A stretch of DNA of 64,000 bases from the NCBI GenBank assembly GCA_907165135.1, contig OU015566.1, positions 4,280,501-4,344,500 of the forward strand. Reading direction: 5' to 3'. Made by a program: the position numbers and the translations under genes. Below are positions 44,801 through 54,705 of this stretch, piece after piece. Position 1 is the stretch's first letter. Every line of letters begins with the position of its first letter. Source of the stretch: Oikopleura dioica (taxonomy: Eukaryota > Chordata > Appendicularia > Copelata > Oikopleuridae). The notes under the pieces were generated by a model. The model worked only from the letters and a program-made list of their open reading frames with translations, was not told the origin of the DNA and made no database searches.

Positions 44801-46193
44801 GGCGCAAGATTGCGCGTCAACAGAAAGCCATTGAAACCGACAGTTTCCGGTAAACCGGAAGTTGAAGTACAATATGATTATCATATTTGACATCAGCATA
44901 TACGATTTACTATTTTAATTTTTAATATTAAGGGCATATAACTATTATAAAAAATGCCCATTTTGATTTGCGTTCGATCCCTATATATATCTAAGTCTTA
45001 GAAACGTGTACTCTTGAAAACTTTGACCGCTAATTGCGTAATTATGATATCGTATTTTGACGGAGGGGCCCTTAAATCGACCTCTTCAACTACTTAGTAT
45101 ATAACAGTCTAATGATAAGATTCAGAATAAGACTAATGCCCAACTTTCCAGTATAGAATCAAGTCAATTTTAGTCCCTGAACTGAATGAAGATCAACTGG
45201 CTTCTTTAAAAGACAAAATCCAAGAAAGACTTGAAGTTCAATCTTGCGAAGATGGAATTCGCCGGGCTTGCATGTGCAAGTACCACAAGTACTCAGAAGA
45301 AGAAGAGATTTTGTTGGAACGAGAAACTGGCCAGACCAAGGTTGAGCTAGCCGCCTGCAGGTATGAAGAGAATCAATAGAGAAAGTTAAGGCTTTTTCAA
45401 TATCTGACTCAGATTTTTTACATGGGAAGTGTCTGGAACCGTATTAAAAAAAATTTTTTATCTCAGTATCGATCGCAAAAAAAATTAACAAAAAACCATA
45501 AGGCTCAACCAACCGCGCTGCTCGGACCTTTTTCTTTTGTGGGTGGAGATTGAATCTTAGATACCTTGCTCATTAGTATAGTCAGTTCTTTTGTAGCGAT
45601 CAAGGCAATTCTTTTTCTTAAAAAGTCAAAAATTAATTAATATCAACAAAAAAAGACTAAATTTCAGCCATGCTGTGTACACACCTGGAATCACGAACTC
45701 CGGAATCATCCTTCTCTGCGATCCAATGAACACCGAACTCATGGGTTCCCGATTAATGATGCAGCAACTCCAAGAAGCGGGCCACCACGTGATCAAACCC
45801 AATTTATTCCAGGTTCCCTCGCTTTTCCGATAAAATGAGTCAAAATTCGTTTATTTTCTTTAGTCGCCAGATTTGCATATAGATTTTATGAACGCGATCG
45901 CTTCGTATTTTGGCAGAAGCGAAGGAATCAAGAATATTCCAAAACCGGTGGATTTGAGTCGAAGATTTTTACTCAATCAAGGTTGCGCGACGATCTCTTT
46001 AATAGGAACGGGCTGGAACTTGTTTCGACCAAGGGAGCAATTCGCGACCGCTAATTATGTCGCAAATATTTACTTGGCCGAGAAATAGTTCTTTTTTAAG
46101 CCCGCGAAAGGAATCTGCTGGGGCGGCTGCCTCGTCCAGGAAATACTCGCCACTGACGACTCTTACGCAGGAAAGCGTGCGAAACTCATTTAA
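38814..46193 (+). CDS. unrecognised gene with a ~6.3-kb first intron
   Basis: Exons 38814-38904, 45174-45360, 45668-45812, 45864-46058 and 46101-46193; phases 1, 2, 0, 0; 236 residues. Without the last 42-bp intron the fourth exon simply runs on to a stop at 46088 (215 residues). The protein starts MPQEIDFFSLLHDSEI, has an acidic stretch, then a Cys-containing middle (ACMCKYHKYSEEEEI) and a conserved-looking globular end (SGIILLCDPMNTELM, GCATISLIGTGWNLF). I do not recognise it. Linking exon 1 to exon 2 is inference: the phase fits and the peptide reads smoothly across (NFP-VPELNEDQLASL). The 6269-bp intron holds two tRNA-like sequences, a decayed ORF and the minisatellite. A shorter alternative start near 45136 (ATGCCCAACTTTCCA) would need a ~22-bp intron. 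Confidence 0.5.
38915..39100. mobile_element. long hairpin element with TTAAGGGTGTCC core ends
   Basis: A ~186-bp near-palindrome: AGGGCATTTTTAATGGAAAA ... TTAAGGGTGTCCCTAAGTTA on the left and the matching reverse complement to 39100 on the right, with a ~45-bp loop. It begins 10 bp after the donor of the gene at 38814. Confidence 0.65.
39195..39316. repeat. GGCAAGT / ACTTGCC simple repeat cluster
   Basis: Irregular copies of TTGCCATGGCAAGT and GGCAAGGCAAG, self-complementary around the central CCATGG. No coding sense. Confidence 0.6.
39607..39635 (-). repeat. tRNA T-arm-like fragment, inverted copy of 44964-44990
   Basis: On the minus strand it reads TGATTTGCGTTCGATCCCTA, and the same string lies on the plus strand at 44964, near the other end of the 6.3-kb intron. 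GTTCGATCCC resembles a tRNA B box. The two may be ends of one element or unrelated tRNA-derived scraps. Confidence 0.4.
39928..40000 (-). tRNA. tRNA-like sequence, probably a pseudogene
   Basis: The minus strand has a good A box (TGGCTCAGTTGGTA) and B box (GGTTCGAATCC) at the right spacing. However, the D arm and the acceptor ends do not pair well, and the T stem pairs only with an enlarged loop. I would call it a tRNA-derived pseudogene or SINE head rather than a working tRNA, and cannot assign an anticodon. Confidence 0.3.
40288..40545 (+). pseudogene. decayed ORF with two in-frame TAA codons
   Basis: One frame reads with coding-like composition (NTEAFLNEFLDQ, then SKFFDELPSVTYQELQVSLF, then LLMTLDNEETDESSETERS) but is interrupted by TAA at 40327 and 40434 before its final TGA. 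It follows a good acceptor (TTTTTTGCAG). The acidic, Phe/Leu-rich style recalls exon 1 of the surrounding gene, so it may be a dead exon of that gene or a paralogue. The opposite strand also has a 66-codon ORF with a hydrophobic stretch. Confidence 0.35.
41279..43477 (-). CDS. 732-codon ORF made by the minisatellite, doubtful gene
   Basis: The frame runs from MPFHIVPWTDKFEK through ~47 repeats of a 14-residue unit (SSFNQGGVKPSAII) to LPKNC. A second minus-strand frame is open for 571 codons over the same DNA (units like SSVHSIKAASSPVP). Because 42 is divisible by three, any open unit gives a long ORF, so length is no proof of coding. Unit variants do preserve the frame (NQGG/IYGG/NQSD; VKPS/FKPS/VEPS). 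There is no signal peptide, intron or promoter evidence, and it would lie antisense in an intron. Confidence 0.2.
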   Translation of the reverse strand: MPFHIVPWTDKFEKNRFSSFFRKKNQNLVDKKFRQILLENFQPIRNLALVDKPISSRVTANGGVKPSAMIIKFNQGGFKPSPIISSFIYGGVQPSAIISSFNQGGVEPSAIISSFNQGGVKPSAIISSFNQSDFKPSTIISSFNQGGFKPRTIISSFNQSDFKPSAIISSFNQGGFKPSTIISSFNQGGVKPSAIISSFNQGGFKPNAIISSFIYGGVEPSDIISSFNQGGVKPSAIISSFIYSGVKPSAIISSFNQGGFKPSTIISSFNQGGFKPSAIISSFNQGGVKPSAIISSFIYGGVEPSAIISSFIYGGVEPSSIISSFIYGSVEPSSIISSFNQGGVKPSAIISSFNQGGFKPSAIISSFNQGGVKPSAIISSFIYSGIKPSAIISSFNQGGFKPSTIISSFNQSDFKPSAIISSFNPGGFKPSNIISSFNQGGVKPSAIISSFNQGGFKPNAIISSFIYGGVEPSAIISSFNQGGVKPSAIISSFNQGGFKPRTIISSFNQSDFKPSAIISSFNPGGFKPSNIISSFNQGGVKPSAIISSFNQGGFKPNAIISSFIYGGVEPSAIISSFNQGGVKPSSIISSFNQGGFKPRTIISSFNQSDFKPSAIISSFNQGGFKPSTIISSFNQGGVKPSAIISSFNQGGVKPSAINSSFIYGGVKPSAIISSFIYCGVEPSTIISSFNQGGFKPNAIISSFIYGGVEPSAIISSFNQGGVKPSAALPKNC
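41306..43265. repeat. 42-bp minisatellite with a 294-bp higher-order period
   Basis: About 47 units whose typical form starts GAACTGATGATGGCACTGGG and ends GATTGAAT. Two alternating unit ends (CCGCCTTGATT and CCGCCGTAAAT) and diagnostic variants such as GGTCCTGGGCTTGAAG recur at 41679 and 41973, i.e. every 7 units (294 bp), in the lower half. This indicates expansion by blocks of seven. No indels break the 42-bp register that I can see. Confidence 0.9.
44581..44664 (+). tRNA. tRNA-like sequence with T-run terminator, probably a pseudogene
   Basis: Plus strand: A-box-like TGGTGCGGTGGTACC, B box GAGTTCGAATCC, and a T9 run at ~44656 as Pol III terminator. The acceptor and T stems pair poorly, so a functional tRNA is unlikely; a SINE-like or pseudogene origin is more probable. 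Confidence 0.3.
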
Positions 46194-47182
46194 CGTGAAT
46201 TTTAATCGCGGTGGAAGAAGAATTAATCAGCGCATTTTTTTCGAAGCGGTATTTCTTCCTAGTGCTTCTTAGAAATTTAAAAATTCAAGAAAATTTCATT
46301 TCGAATTCGGCCCCAAATTATAACGTCTTTTTTCCTGAAATCGACGAAATTAATCAACTTACGGAAGTTATCGTTTGGCAGCCGATAATGAGAAAGAATA
46401 ATACACGATGTTTAAGAACGCTGAAAAAGGCGGAATTTCGATTGATGGACTTTTCTACCAGAAGGATTTTGCAGCTCTTTCTCCGTCACTTTTTCTGATT
46501 GGGAATGACAAAATAAGGATCAGGTTTATTTTTTTTATGACAAAAAGGACCTGAATTTCGGCTTACATTGGGATGATAAGGGTCTAAACTTTTAATTAAC
46601 GGAGAAAAATAAGGGTGTCACTATGATAAGTTTCGAAAAATGTTTTCAGGCCAAAAGATCACTTTTTAACTGTTAGTGCCATCTTCACCGCCGCCTCAAA
46701 CAGAGTCGAACGGTATATGTATCTCTTGAAAATTCTAGAGTTTCGGGTACTTCCGGTCAAATTTACGAAATTCTAGTATTCCGCTGCCGTTTTTGATACA
46801 AAATCATCTATGTTATATTTTGGAAAAAAAAAGCTGCAGCCAAATGACCATTCTTGATATCTACCACCTTAAGTCAAAGCTTAACATAATCTTAAACCTG
46901 AAAAAGAACAGATCAGCATTTGATGATGAAAAACGTCATGTGGAATAATAATGTTTGTAAGTATTTACGAGCCCCAATTTATCCCATTTTAACGGAGTCC
47001 TTCTATTGAATGTTTGTGATTATTTTAAAGATAGATCGAATTTTTCGACTTTGAGAGTCTTATTTTCGTTCTTGAGAAACTTCTTTAAATAATTTCTCCA
47101 ATCTAAGAACCTCAATATTTTTCCTAAGATAGCGGAATTCCCGTTCCATTTTCAAATTCGCTTATTTTCGCACGTTTTCGCG
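46194..47182. other. possible further exons, unresolved
   Basis: Coding-looking segments occur at ~46310-46395 (APNYNVFFPEIDEINQL) and 46411-46522 (KNAEKGGISIDGLFYQ, LSPSLFLIGNDKI), in different frames and without clean splice sites between them. They could be distal exons of the gene ending at 46193 or relics. From 46540 to 47182 I see only two TTAAGGG-type motifs (AAGGGTC near 46580, AAGGGTGTCAC near 46610). Confidence 0.3.
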
Positions 47183-47910
47183 ATGTGGTTTTTTGATAAG
47201 CTTAGCATAATAACGTTTTCAATCGCCTCAATTTCGTTAGCCTTAAAATTCTCATGTTCAGACCCGTGGGAAGTGATCCTCCACGATTTCCCGCTGGTGC
47301 ATGGATGGTTCGCCAAGATCTTTGCCTGTCAGGAGCATGGGATGTCTGAAAACATCGAAGTCTGCACAAATCGACAGAAGGAATTTGCTAATATGTGCGC
47401 TCATGCTAAGGCGACGGCTAATGATGTAAGTATTTTGCGAAAAAAATCATCCTCATTAGTCGAAAGAGTTCAATTTTGAACACTTGAGTCCACGATAAAC
47501 CATCGAAAATCGTAAAAATGACGTAAAATTCGAGCGTTAAATCTGATAATCACTTCTAAAATGAGCCGTGCTTTTCTGGAGGATATAATTTTGGGCCTAA
47601 ATTTTGGCCGACACAAATTCAATTTTAATTTTTTTTTGAAAGCATGACGTCAGCAGCGAAAATGAGGGACTTCTTGAGTTATAATTTTTATCTTGAATTA
47701 AACCACCTATTCAGTATTTACAAAATATTTTAGTGTATGGGGAAAATTCTCGATTTTCTGGCCCAATTCGCCAATGAAGCTCCAGTTGTCTTTTCCGGAT
47801 CAAAATCTACAAGCGCGAGAACTCACAATTTCTCCCCAAATCGAATGAGCCCCAATTCTACTGGACTCAACTCTCCTTTCTCGAGCAACCTGTCTCAGGA
47901 TTCTTTCTAG
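47183..47910 (+). CDS. small protein with N-terminal membrane segment, unrecognised
   Basis: Exons 47183-47425 and 47734-47910 join in phase 0; 139 residues. A hydrophobic stretch at residues ~7-22 (LSIITFSIASISLALKF) could be a signal peptide or anchor. A Cys-containing part follows (FACQEHGMSENIEVCTNR, MCAHAKATAND-CMGKILDF), and the tail is Ser/Asn-rich. The 308-bp intron is longer than usual here. No family recognised. Confidence 0.5.
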
Positions 47911-48183
47911 ACGACGTTTGGGAGGAAAACTGGTTGATGAAAACAAGCATAGATAGAAGCTATCTTTTTATTCATAATCAAAAAACTGACAATCGTTGTT
48001 TATTTACTTATTTTCTTTCTCTTTTATAAATAAATAATGAACGGATAATTAACGCGATTTCTAAATAAATGAAGAAGAATAGGAGAGTTTTTATCTCATG
48101 GCTATTTCATTTGAAGATATTCGACGCATTTCTCTCTTGCGCCCTCTGAGCGCTCATGATCGCGAGTCGCGCCATTCGCGTGG

Positions 48184-48190
48184 TATAAAA
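48184..48190 (+). promoter_or_regulatory. TATA box of the secreted protein at 48256
   Basis: TATAAAA 66-72 bp before the ATG, preceded by CATTCGCG and followed by TTGCGCTTC. The gene at 59994 has the same order of elements (GATTCGCG, ATAAAA, TTGCGCTTC). Confidence 0.6.
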
Positions 48191-48255
48191 AGGAGCGATT
48201 GCGCTTCCAGAGCATCTCATTTTTCAGATAACGAAAAATATAAAACCAACTAAAA

Positions 48256-48775
48256 ATGAAACTTTTTGTTGCCACCTTCGCCCTCGCTTCCGCCTTCGAA
48301 GAAGGATCTGCTGCTTGGCGACAATGGAATGATCTTGAGGATCGACGAGCTGCTTTTGGACAGTAAGTATTCTCTATTTTACTTGAAAAAGTTACGAAAA
48401 GCAATCAAATTTTAAAACAAAAACTTATTTTTCCCTTTCAGAAAGCTAACTGAAATGGACATGGCCCGATTCGCCGACCGATTTGACGGCTTTGTCGCTA
48501 AGGGCGTCTCCAAAATCCCCCTCCACAAGACCGATGTCGAAGGCTGCGTCAACGTCTGGGGCATTGACACCGAAGAAAGCGACGATTTCAACCCTGAAAC
48601 CGCCACTGTCTGCGAGTACGCAAGAAAGATCGGTCGATCGTATTTGCGATGGACTCAGAAATTCTTGTGCTTGGACTCTTTTGACCGAAAAGGTGTCAGC
48701 ATCAAAAAGCGAATCACGAATCGATTCAACAGAGTTATTTCTTTCTCGAGAGCTCAGGATTTCTGCAACGAGTAA
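48256..48775 (+). CDS. small secreted protein, unrecognised
   Basis: Exons 48256-48362 and 48442-48775, phase 2; 146 residues. A signal peptide (MKLFVATFALASA) precedes a basic/acidic mature protein with four cysteines (EGCVNVWG, TVCEYARK, FLCLDS, DFCNE), likely two disulfides. I do not recognise the fold. A TATA box lies upstream. Short leader exon plus TATA promoter is shared with the phospholipase-like gene at 59994 and the kringle-ZP gene, suggesting strong tissue-specific expression such as secretory epithelium (inference). Confidence 0.65.
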
Positions 48776-49410
48776 TTTTAACTGTATTATCACTAACTGC
48801 ACATTGATTTATCTGAATAAAAGAATACAAAAAAATAATGAATTTTCGATTAAACAAATTTAAAAATGACTTTTGTTACCTAAGTTTTCAGATGAAAGTT
48901 TCAAAAAAGAAATGAGAGAGCAACAACTTTCAACAAAATTTTGCATCTATTTCGAATAGTAGGGGCTAAGGCACACGAAAACCTGAGTCAGGGCGCTAAA
49001 TAAATCAACATGCAAAGAAGCTGAATTTTAAAATTCCGCCTGTCTTAAGACGATCAAAAAGGATGAATCTTTTTCACACTCAAAAATTTCACCAAAAATA
49101 TTGATTTTTTTTTTTTGAAAATTATCTCCGGGAAAAAAAATTCAACAAAAAATAAAGTTTTTAGGAACCGTAAAATTTTCTAAAATTTTAAGAGGCCGAA
49201 GTGATTTTTCAAAGTATGTGTGAGTCCGTTTGGTAATCGTCGATAGTTAGTTAATTCGCCACTAAATGTAAATATATTTATTATTCTTTTGATGCAACTC
49301 GTACGACCTTTGAGCAACTTACAGTGAAAAAGAGTCTTTTGTAAAATTTGATAGATGAAAAATTTTTCGTTCGTAACTTATATTTTGCTCAAAAAAGAAA
49401 AGAGAGGGAG

Positions 49411-51644
49411 TCAGTCAGGAGCAACAACTTTCAATAAAATCTGCATCTTTTTCGTCAACAAAGCAACAATTTTAAAATTCTTTGATTTTCGCAGAATCAC
49501 AAACAGCCCAACTCCAAATGCAATCCAGCAGACAACGAAGAGATAACCCAAGTCCAAGCTTTCACCAGTTTGCAAAATGTTGATAAAGGGGGCGAGAACC
49601 AAATATGAGCCAATGAGAGCGATGATGGCAGGGATGAAGAGGGGCACGGCGAATGAGCGACCGACTTTGTCGATCGGATGGGTTTTGCGGAAAATAAAAA
49701 TCGCGAAACAAGTCTAAAATTCTTCTTTCTTGAGTTAGATTTCGAGGTTTACCGAGGTATGAAAAATCCACATGCAAAAGCTAAAATAATTGATGAGCGA
49801 GTTGATATCTCCAGACAACAAAAGAAGAGACGCGAGAATTCCATTCAACATAACAGCAGGCGCAGGAGTCAGAAAATCAATGTGAATCATCGACAGAAAA
49901 ACAGGCATTTGCCCTTCGCGCGCGGCGGAATAGGGGATTCTAGCGGCGGTCATTCCCTTAACCACATTTTGTTTTTGAGAAAAAATAAGGGTGTACCTGA
50001 ACAAGAGCAGCACCGAGGCAGGAACAAGCAACCATAATTGGAACAATAAAACTAAAAAATTTTTTTCAAGAAATTTTTTTAAGGACCCCCTCCCCCGTCA
50101 GTTTTTTTCGAAAAATCAAATTTCGCATTTTTTAAATTTTGACCCCGGAAATGAATTCTACGGGTCAAAAAACGATTTGAGGCTTAATTTTTTGGGGGTC
50201 TATCTGAGATAGACTATCTCGACTCTAACACCCTTAAAATCGCAATTTAAAATTGAAGTTTTCGCCGAAAATTGACGAATTTGCCCGAATTTTTGCAAAA
50301 AAATGATTTTTCTAGGTCAAAAATTCCTGTATTTATCGATGGAAAAAGCTGACGGGGGGGTCCTTAAAGGAAATCTCTTCGTTGATTTCAACTGACCCGA
50401 TTTGCGGAAAAATCTGCTGCGCATAACTGGTCGCCACAGCCGGCGAAGTCAAAATATTCTCCACTCCCAAGATCGAAATATACATAAAATTGATCAACAA
50501 GTAAAACCCAGTAATAGAACACAAACTGATCACAATCGCTTTCAACAAATTCGTCTCCGGCTGCTTGATTTCTTCCACAACATAATTGAGTTGATTCCAC
50601 CCGTCGTACGACCAGAGCCCGTGGTAGAGTCCAAGGCCGATGTGTGATATTTCCGGAAAAGCGGACTCGCCGTTTTTGTAAAAAGCCCTGTGCGCTTGCC
50701 AAATTGATAAATCGCCTTTGCCAATAATTAGCCCATAAAAACCGAGAAGGATGATCACGACGAGAGAGGCGATTTTGATGTAGCCAAAGGTCTTTGTGAG
50801 CCTTTTTTTGGTTGAATAATAAACATCAAAATTAACAATGCATGAAAATGGAGCTCTAGAAACTTTGAGCTAATAAAAGAGTCATAATAAAAAGAAAAAT
50901 AATTTAAGTAAAGCTTAATTATCCAGTATTTTGATGAATATTTTCTCGAACAATTAGTTGAATCTACAATGAAAACTGCTCCAACAAAAGCGGAATTTTC
51001 ATCCCATTTCCTTTGAGTAATATTCATCGAATACACATTTATCCCACAAACCGCCCAAATCGCAGCACAAGCCAATAATTTCTGCGAGACAACACTCTCA
51101 TCACCACAATCGTTTTCAAAATGCTAAATGCATACTGCGCAAAGGCCGAAGTAAAAATCGCCAGCGAAGCAGGTCTGATGATCGTTGTGCAGGTCCAGGC
51201 GAATGTGAAGCCACAGATTGGTCCGTAAGCTTCGAAAATGACTGGATACTCGCCGCCAGACTTTGGAATCAGGGCTCCGACTTCGGCGTAGCAGAGGGCT
51301 CCCATGGAGGCGACGAGGCCGGAGAGGATCCAGAGAATAACTGCATAGCCGCTCGTTCCTGCATGCTCCAGAATTCCTTCAAAAAAAAAAATTTTAAGGG
51401 TGTCAACATCGATTTTGCCAATTTTTTTGAAATTTTTGGAACAAGTTTCAATCGATGTTGATACCCTTAACAAAATTAAAAATTCGAATATTTTTTTTGA
51501 AAATTACGTAATGATGTCTACCAGACATTTCTGAATCAAACCTTTTGGTGAAATATAAATTCCGCTACCCACAATCGCTCCGACAATGATCATCACCGCG
51601 GATGTTAGATCTACATGTCTCTGAAGCTGTATCTTCCCAGACAT
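49411..51644 (-). CDS. SLC7A (LAT-type) amino-acid exchanger light chain
   Basis: Exons in coding order: 51542-51644, 50968-51376, 50397-50791, 49997-50051, 49753-49956, 49411-49713. Twelve-helix APC-fold antiporter that pairs with SLC3A2. Motifs: TM1 MIIVGAIVGSGIYISPKG (the GSGIF/Y substrate loop), TM3 ALCYAEVGALIPKSGGEYP, the signature GLWSYDGWNQLNYVVEEI, and GMTAARIPYSAAREGQMP in the TM8 region. In the extracellular loop after TM3 a Cys (ENDCGDESVV) matches the light-chain cysteine that bonds the heavy chain, but it is reached only by shifting one base in a T run near 51120 within exon 2, so the frame is broken there as written. Introns 1 and 3 contain inverted-repeat elements. The exact LAT subtype is unclear. 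Confidence 0.88.
50079..50367. mobile_element. TTAAGGACCCCC inverted-repeat element in LAT intron 3
   Basis: 289 bp. Ends TTAAGGACCCCCTCCCCCGT and its reverse complement (ACGGGGGGGTCCTTAA). Internally similar to 54419-54705 (shared ATTCTACGGGTCAA and AATTTGCCCGAATTTT). It fills most of the 345-bp third intron of the SLC7A gene; without it the intron would be ~56 bp, normal here. TTAA at both tips would suit TTAA-targeting (piggyBac-like) insertion, or TTAA may simply be part of the ends. Confidence 0.8.
51394..51470. mobile_element. 77-bp TTAAGGGTGTCAACATCGAT element in LAT intron 1
   Basis: Left TTAAGGGTGTCAACATCGAT, right ATCGATGTTGATACCCTTAA; one mismatch across the 20-bp ends and a ~37-bp AT-rich core. 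This intact copy allowed me to recognise the element split by the retrotransposon at 7334/11371. Confidence 0.8.
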
Positions 51645-52175
51645 CTTTTCTATTTTCGTTTTGTTTCAGACGACCAGAAAATGATTGAGACGCTCCTCTT
51701 CTTGCAAAACAGAAAAAGATAAAACTGAAGCGAAGCGAGCTTGATTCTGGTTTAAACTGGGACTCGGGCAAAACAAGTTTTTGCTTTTGCAGACTTCTAT
51801 TCTTCCACTCTCTCTTTCTTAATTTCTCATTTCTTTCTGATCTCGAGTTTTGGCGATCTTTGATCATGCGGCGAGGCGCATTGTTTAAGGGTGTAGCAGA
51901 AAGTCCGACGGGTGTATTTTGGCAGAATCACAAGACGCCAACCTTTGCAAATTTATCACCTAGAAAGACGAGGGCCAACTCCCTAAGGGCTTCAACCGTT
52001 TGGTCCTTAAATCCCTTCACGAATTAATAATTCACCAAAAGTCGCCAATGGAGAAAGTTTGAGGAGAGTGCGAGTTACGTAACTTGCACTGAAATGTCTC
52101 GATTGAGGATAATGGGCAAATTTAACTTGAGCGGCAGTTGTTTCCGCTCTATGAAATTCAAAAAGCTGGTTGAAA

Positions 52176-52298
52176 AAAACCTGAGTCAGGGTCTTTAAGA
52201 TCTTCGATGAGAAGCCGCGGAGCGGCTTTTTAGAAATAAAGCCGCGAAGCGGCTTCTCAAAATCACAGCTCAATCTTTGAACCCTGACTCAGGTTTTT
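52176..52298. mobile_element. hairpin element with AAAAACCTGAGTCAGGGT ends
   Basis: Terminal AAAAACCTGAGTCAGGGT and its reverse complement bound a second, inner hairpin (GAGAAGCCGC ... GCGGCTTCTC), so the ~123 bp could fold almost completely. A single ACCTGAGTCAGGG end also occurs at ~48983, and CACAGGTTTTT direct repeats follow at 52300-52340. Confidence 0.6.
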
Positions 52299-52836
52299 CT
52301 ACACAGGTTTTTTACACAGGGTTTTTACACAGGTTTTTGACCACATTTTTTTCAGACACAAATTTCAAGAAAGGTAGAAAAATGGTGAAACAGCTCAAAA
52401 ACCTTATTGAACCAAAACTCATTTCGGGTTGTAAACCCATTTTGAAAGTGACCACTTTTGGTTAAACCTTTGCTCACACCTAGTTTTTGCGGATTACGGA
52501 GAAAAATGCAAAAATCAACCCTCTTTTTAAATTTCATCAAGAAGATCAAGAACTCCATCAGAAATGACAACTACTGCTCAATGAGAAGGATGCCACTTTG
52601 CGCCAATTATGAAACGAAAATATTTAAAATCAAAAGTTTGATTTTCGCAAGTTGGTTCTTGATTTATCGCCGGCGAAATCTTTAGAAGGACACACGTTCC
52701 TTCCTTTCTTTGACAGCAACATCAATCTTTTAAAGTAGAATTAAATTTCATAATAGTTTTACGTTGAAATTTGAAAAAGATATTTGAAAAAAACCAAATC
52801 TTTTCTAAACCAATCAATTTTAGTGCATTTTCGACC

Positions 52837-53012
52837 AACCAATAAGATTGATGTATTTGGCCTACCGGCCAATCAAAATCCTGATCCATAAAATCACTTC
52901 CATAAATTGATTTTACCCTAAAATGTGGGCAGAACCAAAAAAAAAATGGAAATGATCTTACAGACCAAGGTTTTGATTGGTCGGTAGGGCAAATACAGCA
53001 TTCTTATTGGTT
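52837..53012. mobile_element. inverted-repeat element with AACCAATAAG ends
   Basis: AACCAATAAGATTGATGTAT ... GGCCAATCAAAATC on the left matches, inverted, GATTTTGATTGGTCGG-type sequence and CTTATTGGTT on the right, with a few mismatches. ~176 bp, no ORF. Confidence 0.5.
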
Positions 53013-54418
53013 ATTAAAATACACTTCCATATTTTGGTTAAATCCTTAAATTTGGTGATATTGAAGAAGAGAAAAATTTTGGAAAAATAAGCTAGAATTT
53101 TCGACTCGAAATTACCAATCGTTGGCCAGACAATTCAACGGGGGCTAGAATAATCTTTGAATTTTCCAAGTTTATTTCAAGCGGCCCTCTAAATAGCCGA
53201 ATAAGCGGAAAAGAAATCGCCCAAAATAAAAACTGAGAAGAAGAGGCGCGTATTAATTCCTGATAAACGCAACCTCTCATGGTCATTCTGCGAGCCCAAG
53301 ATAATTTCGCCACAGCTTTCTATCAGCACGTTATGAAACACTCGCCGCGCCACTCAAATTCCAAAATTAAGATAAAATCGTCGCTTCGCCGAAGATGCAG
53401 GAAATTAAGGAGCGCGCGAATTCCGCCGCAGCACTTTCTAGAGCAGGTTTCGCAAATTTAAAATATGCTGATTTTTAAATTACGAGATAAAAACCTGTCT
53501 AAAATCGCAAAAAACAGCACGACATAGAAATTGATCATTGAAAAATAAAATCAAAATTGGCCAATCAAAAACCTGCATTCGATCCACTAGCCAATCAGCT
53601 ACGAAATTGGTTTCAAAGCGATTTAGGCGCTGATTGGCTCGCGGATCGAATGTGGAATTATGATTGAACAAAATTTTTATGAATTGAAGCCTGTTTTCAA
53701 AATAAGGGAGTTACTTCCTTAAAATTAAAAAAATATTACATAAAAATTTCTTTTCTTTATTTTAAGACAGCAGTTTTTAAATCTTTTGGATAAAAAATTA
53801 AAATTTTAAGAATGCGTGTCTTAAAGTAGCTTACCCCCTTAATCCACCCGTGCAGCCCTTTCACCTTTAGTCGCCCCATTTTGGCATTTAGATCTGTTAT
53901 TACGAGACTAAAAAATAGACTTGCACGAATTTCGGAAAGCCGCAAAAATGCAAGTCCAAAGATAAAAGCAAAAAACCAACGTGTTTTATGGTTTTGTTTA
54001 TCCTCATAAAAATGCGTTCGAAGAATTCAGACACGAGTAAATTAGACGCTTCATTTTAAAAACCATTCTCGATCTTCTAAAAAGCGAATCGCAACAGGAA
54101 ATTGTTTCGTTTTAAAAAATGTCCTTTTATTGAATTTTCGACTGTCAAAAAGATGATCGCGTAAGGATTGTTTTCCGCCGGAATTGTCTTTTTCCAACTT
54201 GTCTTTTTGCATAAATACAAACAATTTTGTTCCGAATCGTGTTGAAAGATTAACATTTGGAAGGTAAGTAACTTTATTTTGGGAGAAGAAAAAGACTGTT
54301 ATTTCTGACATATTTTTATTGACCCAATTTGAAACTCTTTCAATTGTTTTTGAAAATAATAAATAAAGTCATGAAAATCGAAGGTCGTACCCTTAAGTCT
54401 TATTTCTTTCATCCTTAT

Positions 54419-54705
54419 TTAAGGACCCCCGTCAGATTTTTCGAAAAATCAAATTTCGAAATTTTGACCTCGAAAATGGATTCTACGGGTCAATAAACGA
54501 CTCTTTCACCCCCAAAATCACATTTGAAAATTAGACTCTTCGCGGAAAATTGACGAATTTGCCCGAATTTTGGCATAAATATTGATTTTTCTTGGTTTAA
54601 AATTCTTTTTATCAAGTTTTAGATGCAAATTTAACCTAAGAACGCATTAAGAACCAAAAATATGGTGTTTTAAAAAATTTTCATTTTCGGGGGGGAGGTC
54701 CTTAA
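54419..54705. mobile_element. TTAAGGACCCCC inverted-repeat element, second full copy
   Basis: 287 bp, ends TTAAGGACCCCCGTCAGATT and GGGGGGGAGGTCCTTAA. Same internal landmarks as the copy at 50079 (GAATTTGCCCGAATTTT, ATTCTACGGGTCAA) but visibly diverged, so not a very recent duplicate. Confidence 0.75.
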
